DNA from: Bacillota bacterium
GTDB taxonomy: Bacteria > Bacillota > Clostridia > Christensenellales > CAG-138
Direction: 5' to 3'
DNA length: 61,105 nt
Assembly (NCBI GenBank): GCA_023435025.1
Contig: JAEYSE010000082.1
Span: 1-61,105, forward strand
Part shown: positions 43,332 through 50,637 of the stretch, piece after piece
Numbering within the stretch: the stretch's first letter is position 1
How the letters are laid out: the number at the start of each line of letters is the position of its first letter
Made by a program: the position numbers and the translations under genes
The notes under the pieces: generated by a model
What the model was told of the DNA's origin: nothing
The model's input: the letters and a program-made list of their open reading frames with translations, nothing else
Databases searched by the model: none

Positions 43332-44103
43332 ACTCGAACGGATCTTGCAAAACAGCGCCCGCCAGGCGGTAGAGGCGCTACCGGTGGACGCCATGTGGGA
43401 AAGCCTCCAGAAAGCCGCACAGATCAAACGGCAAAAAAGAAAGCGCATTCTTCGGCAGGCTTCCATGGCGGCAATGCTGGTGGTAAGTTTGGGCGTGGGA
43501 ATTGTCTTGGGGCGCTCACCGATGTTTTCGCCCGCCTATGTCGTTGTAGACCCGCCGAAAACGGACTCTACGCCCGCGCCTGCTGAATCCATTCCGGACT
43601 CTACGGTGGTCGACCCGCCGGGCGACGCTGAAGCACCGGATGTTATCGTGGTGGATCCGCCAAAGACGGACCCCGGAACGCCGGACGTCGCATTCGTAGA
43701 GATGCAGGAGTTCAGGCATCTGTCGGAAGTGGACAGTATCAAGGACCTGCTGCCCGGCTGGCTGCCCGATGTACTGCTTGATCAGCGCTTTGTGCAGGAT
43801 GTGCCAGGAGGATATTGGTCAGTAGCATCGTCGGATGACAGCCACTTTTTTGTAGTAAATGAGGTTGGTTGGGATCATATCCGGGAATTGTTCGACGAAA
43901 GGGCGAACGGCCTTCCGGAGGGCGTCAGCCCCGAAACAATGCCAATCGGAACAGGCGTGCTGCTGCGCCTTACGGAAAAAAACAGTTCCGTTTACCGGGA
44001 AATGTGGTACTTGCGCACAGGGGAGTATTCGTATATAGAGTGCGAATTCAATGGTCTTATGCCGGAGGATGTCATGAAGATCATAGATAATTTAGGAAAA
44101 TAG
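43324..44103 (+). CDS. Putative anti-sigma factor, single-pass membrane protein
   Basis: The 259-residue protein has a cytoplasmic N-terminus (about 1-43) able to contact the sigma factor, one membrane segment (about 44-63), a linker with repeated VVDPPKTD motifs (about 73-120), and an outer domain of about 130 residues (DSIKDLLPGWLPDVLLDQRF and on) of unknown fold. The 8-bp overlap with the sigma gene is typical of sigma/anti-sigma pairs. No zinc anti-sigma motif is seen, so assignment rests on context and topology. A terminator follows 15 bp after the stop. Confidence 0.7.
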   Translation: MDKLERILQNSARQAVEALPVDAMWESLQKAAQIKRQKRKRILRQASMAAMLVVSLGVGIVLGRSPMFSPAYVVVDPPKTDSTPAPAESIPDSTVVDPPGDAEAPDVIVVDPPKTDPGTPDVAFVEMQEFRHLSEVDSIKDLLPGWLPDVLLDQRFVQDVPGGYWSVASSDDSHFFVVNEVGWDHIRELFDERANGLPEGVSPETMPIGTGVLLRLTEKNSSVYREMWYLRTGEYSYIECEFNGLMPEDVMKIIDNLGK

Positions 44104-44118
44104 TCCTAATTCTGCAAC

Positions 44119-44168
44119 AAAAAGCCTCCTTCTTTCGTCACTACTGTAACGGAAGAAGGAGGCTTTTT
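44119..44168 (+). terminator. Terminator hairpin whose 3' arm contains the next gene's ribosome binding site
   Basis: A 19-bp stem (44119-44137 with 44150-44168, one T-G pair) around a 12-nt loop ends in five T. AAGGAGG at 44156-44162, inside the 3' arm, is a consensus ribosome binding site six bases before the ATG at 44169. Folding ends transcription or hides the site. Nothing else could serve as ribosome binding site for the next gene. Confidence 0.9.
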
Positions 44169-45512
44169 ATGTATAAGCGAGTTCTCTCTGCAATTCTTTG
44201 CGCGCTAGTTCTTTTCGCAGCATTTCCGGTGGGCGCCATGGCTGCGATCTCTCCAAAAGAAATCGAGCTGAACACATTAGCGGGGAAGATAATTGGGGAA
44301 TTGGAAACAGCCTGGCGTAACGAAAAAGGGCTGCCGGTTACTGCCGAACCAGCGGAATACTATCCCGATGATGTGGCGGCGCTTTATATCACCAAGGAAA
44401 ACAAAGCGTGTGTTATGCTGCTGAAAATCACTGAAAAGCGCAAGAACGAAATTAGGGCGCTTGTCTCCAAGCCCGATCTTCTGGTGTTTGAAAAGGGGAA
44501 ATATTCCTACAAGGAACTTCATGCCGTTTTCGAGCAGCTCGACCTCAACGGCATCGAGTGGACGACGTACGGCATCAATGAGGTGAAGGGCTTTGTTGAA
44601 GTAAAAGTCTACTATGGCGGGGAAGCCGCGGCGCGCAAACATTTCAAAAAATACGGGGATAAGGTCAAGGTGGTTGGCTCTGACTTTGTTCCGAAGCTGG
44701 ATGAATATGGCGCGATAGAGGTCACCAACGAGGCATGGATCAGGGAAGTATTCCCCGACGCCAAGGAAATCACCACCACGGATACCTGCTTTGTGTTCTC
44801 CGGCGCACCCAAGGTCACGAAAACCCGCGCCGTATTGAATAAGCTTGGCGAAAGCCTCACGCTGTACCGCTTTGCAAACAAGAAGGATTACGAAAAGTGC
44901 AAGGCCATGGTGCGGGGAATCTCCCTTGTCTACGGCGGCAATGTGGTGTATGTGGATACGGAGTTCGCCTCCACCTATTTCTACAACGAAAAGAGCAATA
45001 TGCTTGCCCTCTATTGCGGGTCTACACAGCGCATATTCGGCAGCCTGGAGAAGCGGAACTTCTTCTCGGCAGGCGGGTTCGGCGGCTTTTTTGCCCGGCG
45101 CAACAGCGCGATCTATAAAGACGGCATATCCCCTGTCGATCCGGATGGAAATACGCCGGATAGGCCCAAAACTCTTGCAAAGCTTTCCTCTGCGGTCATA
45201 CGGGGTATTGTGAAAAGCGTGCCCGCAGGCACAAAGGAAGGCGCGTATACGCTTGAGCTGCGCGAAAGCATCCGCGGCAAGCTGAAGGGTATGATCACCG
45301 TCACCGCCATGCCCGGAGTAATGGAAAAAGGCAGAAGCTACATTGTGTTTTTGAAGGAACAGCCGCTTTCAAGCGGCAAGAAAGCGCTTGCATTGACGGA
45401 TAACGTCTATTTCAGCGCATTCGAATTGAACGATAAGGGCTATGTGCTGCCCATCCGCGAATACGGCATGACAAAGCCCGTAACGCAGACCGCATTTATC
45501 AAGGGACTATAA
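44169..45512 (+). CDS. Secreted protein, tandem paralogue A (unknown family)
   Basis: The 447-residue protein has a signal peptide (MYKRVLSAILCALVLFAAFP, cleavage near AMA). Module 1 (about 30-170) contains YYPDDVAALYITKENKACV and YYGGEAAARKHFKKYGDKVK. Module 2 (about 185-310) has TRAVLNKLGESLTLYRF, VYGGNVVYVDTEF and ALYCGS. Module 3 (about 330-447) contains PGVMEKGRSYIVFLK and ends FELNDKGYVLPIREYGM and a short tail. It shares modules with the next two genes. I know no family; it lacks a membrane anchor or sorting signal, so it is probably released. Its ribosome binding site lies in a hairpin. Confidence 0.8.
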   Translation: MYKRVLSAILCALVLFAAFPVGAMAAISPKEIELNTLAGKIIGELETAWRNEKGLPVTAEPAEYYPDDVAALYITKENKACVMLLKITEKRKNEIRALVSKPDLLVFEKGKYSYKELHAVFEQLDLNGIEWTTYGINEVKGFVEVKVYYGGEAAARKHFKKYGDKVKVVGSDFVPKLDEYGAIEVTNEAWIREVFPDAKEITTTDTCFVFSGAPKVTKTRAVLNKLGESLTLYRFANKKDYEKCKAMVRGISLVYGGNVVYVDTEFASTYFYNEKSNMLALYCGSTQRIFGSLEKRNFFSAGGFGGFFARRNSAIYKDGISPVDPDGNTPDRPKTLAKLSSAVIRGIVKSVPAGTKEGAYTLELRESIRGKLKGMITVTAMPGVMEKGRSYIVFLKEQPLSSGKKALALTDNVYFSAFELNDKGYVLPIREYGMTKPVTQTAFIKGL

Positions 45513-45527
45513 AGGAGGGAAACAAAT

Positions 45528-46472
45528 ATGGCAAGACGGATACTTCTCCTGGCGCTTTGCGCCCTGCTTCTTTGCTTTAGCCTGCCACTGACAGGGCAGG
45601 CGATCACCGGCTGTGTTGTGGAAGAAGACGATGACGCCGTTACCCTGTTTGCGACCGGGGAATGGATGACAAGAAGCGAAAAATGGCTCAGTTCCAATTT
45701 CCCCAAGCTACGCAGTTTGGAAACAACTCAGACCCGCTTTGTATTTGCTTCCGCTCCGGAAGTTGTAAAGACACGGGCCGTGCTCAATAAAACGGGTGAA
45801 TCCCTTACGCTCTATCGCTTTAAAACGAATAAGGATGTACAAAAGTGCCTGGCGATGATCAAGGGCAATACCCTTGTCTACGGTGGAAAGACGGTATATG
45901 TGGATACGCTGTTCCCCGCAACCTACTATGTGGACGGAAGGGTTATCGCGCTATACTGCGGGGCGGATACAACGGTGGACAAGAAACTGAAAGAAACCTT
46001 CCAGGTCGCGGGCGGCTACGGCGGGTATTTTGACAGGCGCAGCGAGGCTGCCATGCCGGAGGGGGCTAACACCGTGATCGTATCGCCCCCTAAGGACGAA
46101 GCAGCTCCCGCTACCCTCAAGGCTTTGCTTAAGAAAGCAGACAGCATCTATATTGCCAAGGTGAAGCAGACGCCCAAATGGGTTGGGGAGTCTGTGGAAG
46201 GCGTATACGAATTGGAGGTAACAAAGAACATACGCGGCATATCGCGCAAATCGTTCCGGTTGGAGGACTGGCCGGGGGTGATGCATGCCGGAAGGACATA
46301 TGTCCTGTATATCAAGCATATGGAAACGCCGGAAGGCGGAACGCGGCTGATATACGCGGACTGGGTCAACCATTCCACATTTGAAATAGACGACCGCGGC
46401 TATGTACTGCCCATCCGCGAATACGGCATGAAAGCGCCGGTGAAGCTGGAGAAGTTCTTGAAAGGGCTATAG
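45528..46472 (+). CDS. Secreted protein, tandem paralogue B lacking module 1
   Basis: The 314-residue protein has a signal peptide (MARRILLLALCALLLCFSLP, cleavage near GQA), then goes almost directly to module 2 (TTQTRFVFASAPEVVKTRAV, GESLTLYRF, VYGGKTVYVDTLFPATYY) and module 3, ending GYVLPIREYGMKAPVKLEKF. Relative to paralogues A and C about 120 N-terminal residues are missing, without any frame break. It lies 15 bp after A, behind AAAGGAGGG. Function unknown. Confidence 0.8.
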   Translation: MARRILLLALCALLLCFSLPLTGQAITGCVVEEDDDAVTLFATGEWMTRSEKWLSSNFPKLRSLETTQTRFVFASAPEVVKTRAVLNKTGESLTLYRFKTNKDVQKCLAMIKGNTLVYGGKTVYVDTLFPATYYVDGRVIALYCGADTTVDKKLKETFQVAGGYGGYFDRRSEAAMPEGANTVIVSPPKDEAAPATLKALLKKADSIYIAKVKQTPKWVGESVEGVYELEVTKNIRGISRKSFRLEDWPGVMHAGRTYVLYIKHMETPEGGTRLIYADWVNHSTFEIDDRGYVLPIREYGMKAPVKLEKFLKGL

Positions 46473-46502
46473 ATACCTGAACGTGAAAGTGAGGGTCATA
46501 CA

Positions 46503-47840
46503 ATGAAAAAGTGTTTACTATCCATATTCCTCTGCATGGTTTTAATTTTTGCAGCCATCCCGTCCCTTGCCGCGCCAAGCATTGAGGAACGAGCGCGCCT
46601 AAAAGGACCTGCAAGCGATACGCTGCATGAGCTGATGGCGGTTTGGGGGATTGACCAACCGGGAGGGCAATACCCCGACGACGTAGCGGGGCTGTATATT
46701 ACGGACAACTACAAAGCAGCCGTGGTACTGGTACGCGGGGCTACCACGGCGCGCAAAAATGAGATACGCTCGCTTGTAACAAAGCCTGAGGTGATTCTGT
46801 TTAAAAGCGCGAAATACTCCCACAATGAGCTTACGGCCATTGCTGATAAAGTCGATTCCGATGGCAGCTTTGAGCTGCTGAGCCGATGGGTGGGGGACTA
46901 TGAGACAGAAAATGCCGTCATGGTAGAGGTGTATTACGGCGGCAAAGAAGCAGCTAGAGCGTATTTTAAAAAGTATGGGGATAAGGTCAAAGTTATAGAA
47001 GCAGAAAGGGATACTTTACCAATCGGAGAGCCGGACGCCGCTTCCAGAAACGAAAGCTGGTTAAAGCATACCTTCCCCAAGCTTCGCAGCATGGAGACCA
47101 CACAGACTCGTTTCGTATTCGCTTCAGCGCCCAAGGTAACAAAGACCCGCGCCGTACTCAACAGAAAAGGCGAAAGCCTTACGCTGTACCGCTTTGAAAC
47201 AGAGAAAGATATGTTAAAGGCGAATGCCATGATCAAGAGCAATACGCTTGTCTATGGCGGCAAGACCGTGTATGTGGATACCCTGTTCCCGGCGACATAC
47301 TATGTTCATCCGGAAGGCAAGGCGATCGCCCTTTATTGTGGCTCCGACAAAGCGGTGAATGAGAAGCTGCAAAAAACCTATGCGACCGCGGGGGATTTTG
47401 GCGGCTATTTTGACGCGCGGCATGGGATCACTGCGCCAGATGGAACGATTATTGCCGCGCCGCAAACCGAAGATATCAACCTAAAAACCATTAAAGAACG
47501 GGCGGACAGCATTTATATCACCACCGTTACGCGCACGCCTTCGTGGAAGGGGCATTCGGTGAATGGCTCTTACGCGCTGGATGTGGAGAATACGGTGCGC
47601 GGCATTGAGCGTATCACCCTCAAGCTTTCAGACCTCTGGCCGGGCGTGATGATAGAGGGGAGAAGCTATGTCGTCTGCGTCAAACATGTGGCTACGGAAA
47701 ACGGCAAAACGACGCTTCTGCTTGCCGACCGGCTGTACAAATCGGTATTTGAAATCAATGATAAGGGCTACGTCCTCCCCATCCGGGACTACGGCATGAA
47801 AGCGCCGGTGAAGCTGAATACTTTCTTGAAATCCATATAA
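46503..47840 (+). CDS. Secreted protein, tandem paralogue C (unknown family)
   Basis: The 445-residue protein has all three modules: signal peptide (MKKCLLSIFLCMVLIFAAIP), module 1 (QYPDDVAGLYITDNYKAAV, VYYGGKEAARAYFKKYGDKV), module 2 (GESLTLYRFETEKDMLKANA, VYGGKTVYVDTLFPATYY) and module 3 ending GYVLPIRDYGMKAPVKLNTF. Module 2 is closer to B than to A, which suggests B arose from a C-like copy. It lies 30 bp after B, so the three probably form one transcript. No catalytic motif is visible. Confidence 0.8.
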   Translation: MKKCLLSIFLCMVLIFAAIPSLAAPSIEERARLKGPASDTLHELMAVWGIDQPGGQYPDDVAGLYITDNYKAAVVLVRGATTARKNEIRSLVTKPEVILFKSAKYSHNELTAIADKVDSDGSFELLSRWVGDYETENAVMVEVYYGGKEAARAYFKKYGDKVKVIEAERDTLPIGEPDAASRNESWLKHTFPKLRSMETTQTRFVFASAPKVTKTRAVLNRKGESLTLYRFETEKDMLKANAMIKSNTLVYGGKTVYVDTLFPATYYVHPEGKAIALYCGSDKAVNEKLQKTYATAGDFGGYFDARHGITAPDGTIIAAPQTEDINLKTIKERADSIYITTVTRTPSWKGHSVNGSYALDVENTVRGIERITLKLSDLWPGVMIEGRSYVVCVKHVATENGKTTLLLADRLYKSVFEINDKGYVLPIRDYGMKAPVKLNTFLKSI

Positions 47841-47853
47841 GGTTCCTCCATTG

Positions 47854-47918
47854 TGACAGGCATATACCCATACGGAAACATCCGGTATGTTTTGTAATAG
47901 TATGGGATATCCCTGTCA
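47854..47918 (+). other. Long imperfect inverted repeat before a small ORF
   Basis: TGACAGG-ATAT-CCCATAC at 47854-47873 pairs with 47900-47918; two single-base irregularities interrupt a stem of about 18 bp. No T-run follows. It ends one or two bases before AAGGAGGTGATCC, the ribosome binding site of the 36-residue ORF, so it may control that ORF or end the paralogue transcript. Confidence 0.65.
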
Positions 47919-47934
47919 TAAGGAGGTGATCCCT

Positions 47935-48045
47935 GTGTCAAGAGACGGTTGGCATAGGGGCGGATGCAGCAGGCGTTCCTGCCCCAGATGGCCTGGCAAT
48001 AGCCGCGGGTGCCGTATCCGGGCCGGTATCTGGTTCTGGTTGTAA
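47935..48045 (+). CDS. Candidate 36-residue Cys/Arg/Trp-rich peptide
   Basis: GTG at 47935 opens a 36-codon frame ending in TAA at 48043-48045. Upstream AAGGAGGTGATCC (47921-47933) is complementary to 13 bases of the 16S rRNA 3' end, an unusually perfect ribosome binding site, though only one base before the GTG. The peptide (MSRDGWHRGGCSRRSCPRWP at its start) has three cysteines, three or four Trp and many Arg, and ends GIWFWL. It lies between a long hairpin and a terminator. I do not recognise it; a small secreted or regulatory peptide, or a chance frame, are both possible. Confidence 0.4.
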   Translation: MSRDGWHRGGCSRRSCPRWPGNSRGCRIRAGIWFWL

Positions 48046-48068
48046 AGCATCAAATCTGTAGCCATATT

Positions 48069-48100
48069 AAAACGCCACGGGGGTTTCCCCGTGGCGTTTT
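48069..48100. terminator. Bidirectional terminator between the paralogue region and the FMN-binding gene
   Basis: A perfect 14-bp stem (48069-48082 with 48087-48100) with A and T tracts on the two sides. It serves the rightward small ORF and the leftward FMN-binding operon. Confidence 0.9.
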
Positions 48101-48116
48101 TGTTATAATGTTTTGT

Positions 48117-49460
48117 TTACAACCCCGCTGCTATTTCCAGCGCCTTGTTTACCGCCTTAATTACGGCTTCGGAGCTGACAGTGGCGCCCGAAAGCGTATC
48201 CGCAGTAACCGGTGCGGTCTTTCCCGCAAACTGCGCCTGGAAGGCTTCGTCGGTCAGCACGCGCTCGCCCAGGCCCGGAGTTTCCGCAAAACCTTCTTCA
48301 AGCACCTGGATGCCGCCAATGGTGCCGTCGGCCAGCACTCCAACCTTTACTGAGATCGGTCCGCCGTAACCTTCGGCGCTGGTCTCTATAATCACGCCCT
48401 GGTCTGCGGTCCACAGCGCATCAGCACCTTCGGGAGCAGCCGCTTCCGCTACGTTGGTAGCGCCGGGCAGGAGCTTCGCTTCGGGGGAGGCAACGGCAGT
48501 CGCCTTGCTCGGGTCAAGGTAGGGCTGCGCGGCCTGGAGCGCGTCGTTTACCGCCTTGATCACGGCTTCGGAGCTCACGGTAGCGCTGGAAATTACATCC
48601 GCGTTTTCGCCCGCCTTCACGTCGCCGGTAAGCCCCTTGAACTGGTTGAGGAATTCCTTATCCATCACGCGGGTGCCGAGGCCTGTGGTTTCAGCAAAGC
48701 CTTCCTCGGTAATGGCTACGCCCGCAATCGCGCCGCTGTGCGCAACGCCGACCTGCACCTGGATCTTGCCGCCGTATCCTTCCTTGGACACGAACACCAC
48801 GCAGCCCGCGTCGGAACTAAAGAGTGCATCCACGCCTTCGGGAGCGGTTTCTTCCTGCTTGGTGGTGGCGCCGGGGAGTATGCCGCCGAACACAAGGTCT
48901 TCGGGACCTTCCTCTTCTTCGCCGAGGCCAAGGACTTCTTCTATGACATAGGCCGCCGCCTTGTTTACGCCGGAAACCACCGCGCTGGAGCTGATGGTAG
49001 CGCCGGTGATGACATTCACGCCTTCATTGAGCGCGACGGGAGCGGCAAGGCCCGCAAACTGATTGGTAAACGCGGGATAGAGCACGTTTTCGCCAAGGCC
49101 GGGGGTTTCGTTGAACTTTTTGCCTCCAACGGAAACGCCGGTAAGGTTGCCTTCCATGTCCACGCCCACGGAAATGTCGATCGGTCCGCCGTAGCCGGTG
49201 ACCGTAATTTCGGCCACGTGGCCTATGGTCTTGTTATCCGCAGCCGCGGCATAGCAGCGGGCGACTTCGGCGCCTTCCGTGAGAGGAAGCTCTGTAAAGC
49301 CCTTTGCTTCGGGGAATACTTTAAGCAAGCTGGCTTTCTGCGCGGCTTTTGCCTGATCCAATGCCTTTGCGTCGGTAAACGAATTGATGAGGACCAAAAG
49401 CCCTCCCGCAACGATGGCGATGACCACCAGTACCAGCCATGCCGGTATGCGTTTTTTCAT
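48117..49460 (-). CDS. Membrane-anchored protein with three FMN-binding domains
   Basis: The 447-residue protein has an N-terminal membrane anchor (about 6-26) and three FMN_bind repeats (about 60-175, 205-315, 345-447) separated by acidic/Pro linkers. Covalent-flavin motifs are ITGATISS in repeat 1 and LSGATVSS in repeat 3. Repeat 2 has ISSATVSS, with Ser replacing the usual Gly. Such proteins pass electrons from membrane quinol outwards via flavins attached by ApbE. Two genes upstream in the same operon encode Gx-transporter and NusG-II proteins, the set seen in flavin-based extracellular electron transfer loci. The ribosome binding site AAGGGAGAA precedes the ATG. Confidence 0.9.
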   Translation of the reverse strand: MKKRIPAWLVLVVIAIVAGGLLVLINSFTDAKALDQAKAAQKASLLKVFPEAKGFTELPLTEGAEVARCYAAAADNKTIGHVAEITVTGYGGPIDISVGVDMEGNLTGVSVGGKKFNETPGLGENVLYPAFTNQFAGLAAPVALNEGVNVITGATISSSAVVSGVNKAAAYVIEEVLGLGEEEEGPEDLVFGGILPGATTKQEETAPEGVDALFSSDAGCVVFVSKEGYGGKIQVQVGVAHSGAIAGVAITEEGFAETTGLGTRVMDKEFLNQFKGLTGDVKAGENADVISSATVSSEAVIKAVNDALQAAQPYLDPSKATAVASPEAKLLPGATNVAEAAAPEGADALWTADQGVIIETSAEGYGGPISVKVGVLADGTIGGIQVLEEGFAETPGLGERVLTDEAFQAQFAGKTAPVTADTLSGATVSSEAVIKAVNKALEIAAGL

Positions 49461-49529
49461 GCGTGTTCTCCCTTCGGTAATTGCTCGTAATATTAAAAGT
49501 TTTTCCCGGCCAACGCCCCATACAGGACT

Positions 49530-50096
49530 TTACGGTTGTGTTTCGCCGGGGGCAAGCTTGGTTTCGGGTGAAAGCTTATTTTCGGGCTTTTTTTTTGCCT
49601 TATTAATGTCGTACGCTTCAATGCCCTTGATGGCGGATTTTGCGGCAATACCGGTTAAAAGCCCCGTCAGGGTTCCCGCAATCAACAGTATGGGCAGGTA
49701 CCCAAGCATGGCACGGGACTGCACCACCAGGCATGCGGCCAGGATTTGCCCAACATTGTGGCTTACACCGCCCGCTATGCTCACGCCAATAATGCTCAGA
49801 CCTTTGATACGGCTTAGAAGCAACATAACAGCGAGGCTTAAAACCCCGCCCGAAAAGCTGTAGAGCATGCCCGAAAGCCCCGCGAACAAAAATCCGGATA
49901 AGAGCACCTTCATGACCATCAAAAGTGCTGTGCCTTTTATGTCCATCAGGTAAATCGCGTAGAGCAGCACGGTGTTCGCAAGCCCAAGCTTAATGCCGGG
50001 TGCGGTTGCTGCAATTGGGATAAAACGTTCGACCCAACCGAGCACGAGCGCGACCGCTGTTAGCATACCAAAGCGGGTAATGGCTTTTGCGTTCAT
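49530..50096 (-). CDS. Gx transporter family protein (EetB-like)
   Basis: The 188-residue membrane protein has about five or six membrane segments and a charged C-terminal tail (KAKKKPENKLSPETKLAPGE). APGIKLGLANTVLLYAIYLM is the signature of the Gx transporter family, often called heptaprenyl diphosphate synthase component I. In Listeria-type electron transfer loci the EetB protein belongs here, from memory. The start at 50096 overlaps the upstream stop by 4 bp (ATGA). The exact activity is not established; a role in the flavin or quinone electron route is inferred from neighbours. Confidence 0.82.
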   Translation of the reverse strand: MNAKAITRFGMLTAVALVLGWVERFIPIAATAPGIKLGLANTVLLYAIYLMDIKGTALLMVMKVLLSGFLFAGLSGMLYSFSGGVLSLAVMLLLSRIKGLSIIGVSIAGGVSHNVGQILAACLVVQSRAMLGYLPILLIAGTLTGLLTGIAAKSAIKGIEAYDINKAKKKPENKLSPETKLAPGETQP

Positions 50097-50464
50097 TGTT
50101 CTTCCCCCGCAACAAGCTCCACGGATACCTGGTTGGGCAGACATATGATCCAGCTTCCAAGAACGCGTGACTGATAGTTCCCCAATGTTACTTCACCCTG
50201 CTTGATACAATCCTGGTTGTCACAGGTGGCGGAGTGCATCACAGCGCCATCCTCGGAGATATAGAGTTCATTTACCTTGCCGCCACCCTGATCGACCACG
50301 ATGGTTTGTTCCTTGCCAAGGGGCACACGCTTATATACCTCGCTGCCGATGTAAATAACAATCTCGTCTTTGTTTGCTGTCACTTTGGGCAGCCATGTTC
50401 CGAGAAACAATGCAAGGGCCGCAAGCAGCACAATACCTATAAGAATAAAGTCTTTCTTTTTCAA
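50093..50464 (-). CDS. NusG domain II protein (EetA-like)
   Basis: The 123-residue protein has an N-terminal membrane anchor (about 6-24) and an exported NusG-II domain (YIGSEVYKRVPLG, ATCDNQDCIKQGEVTLGNYQ, IICLPNQVSVELV) with the conserved Cys pair CDNQDC. This small protein regularly accompanies the Gx transporter and FMN-binding proteins in Firmicutes redox operons. It is the first gene of the operon, after a promoter with TATAAT at 50506-50511. Confidence 0.85.
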   Translation of the reverse strand: MKKKDFILIGIVLLAALALFLGTWLPKVTANKDEIVIYIGSEVYKRVPLGKEQTIVVDQGGGKVNELYISEDGAVMHSATCDNQDCIKQGEVTLGNYQSRVLGSWIICLPNQVSVELVAGEEQ

Positions 50465-50505
50465 ACCGATGTCCTCTTTTTCGTATCCGGGCCAACGCCT
50501 ACATG

Positions 50506-50511
50506 ATTATA
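50506..50511 (-). promoter_or_regulatory. -10 element of the FMN/Gx/NusG-II operon
   Basis: Minus-strand TATAAT at 50506-50511, preceded by TGC (extended -10), about 40 bp before the ATG. The -35 is not clear. The rightward gene at 50638 starts from the same intergenic region. Confidence 0.55.
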
Positions 50512-50637
50512 GCACAGCTTTGTGAAAAAAACACCACTTTAACAAGATGTAATTCCTGTTTGTCGCACAATATTCTAACCGCCTCGTTAGGATAACCGTT
50601 GCCGTGTATGGGAAAAATGGAAGCGGGAGGTGCGCTT

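Noticed and set aside
47921..47933. Fragment of a 16S rRNA 3' end
   Set aside because: Only 13 bases match, in antisense orientation, and the position directly before a GTG fits a ribosome binding site better.
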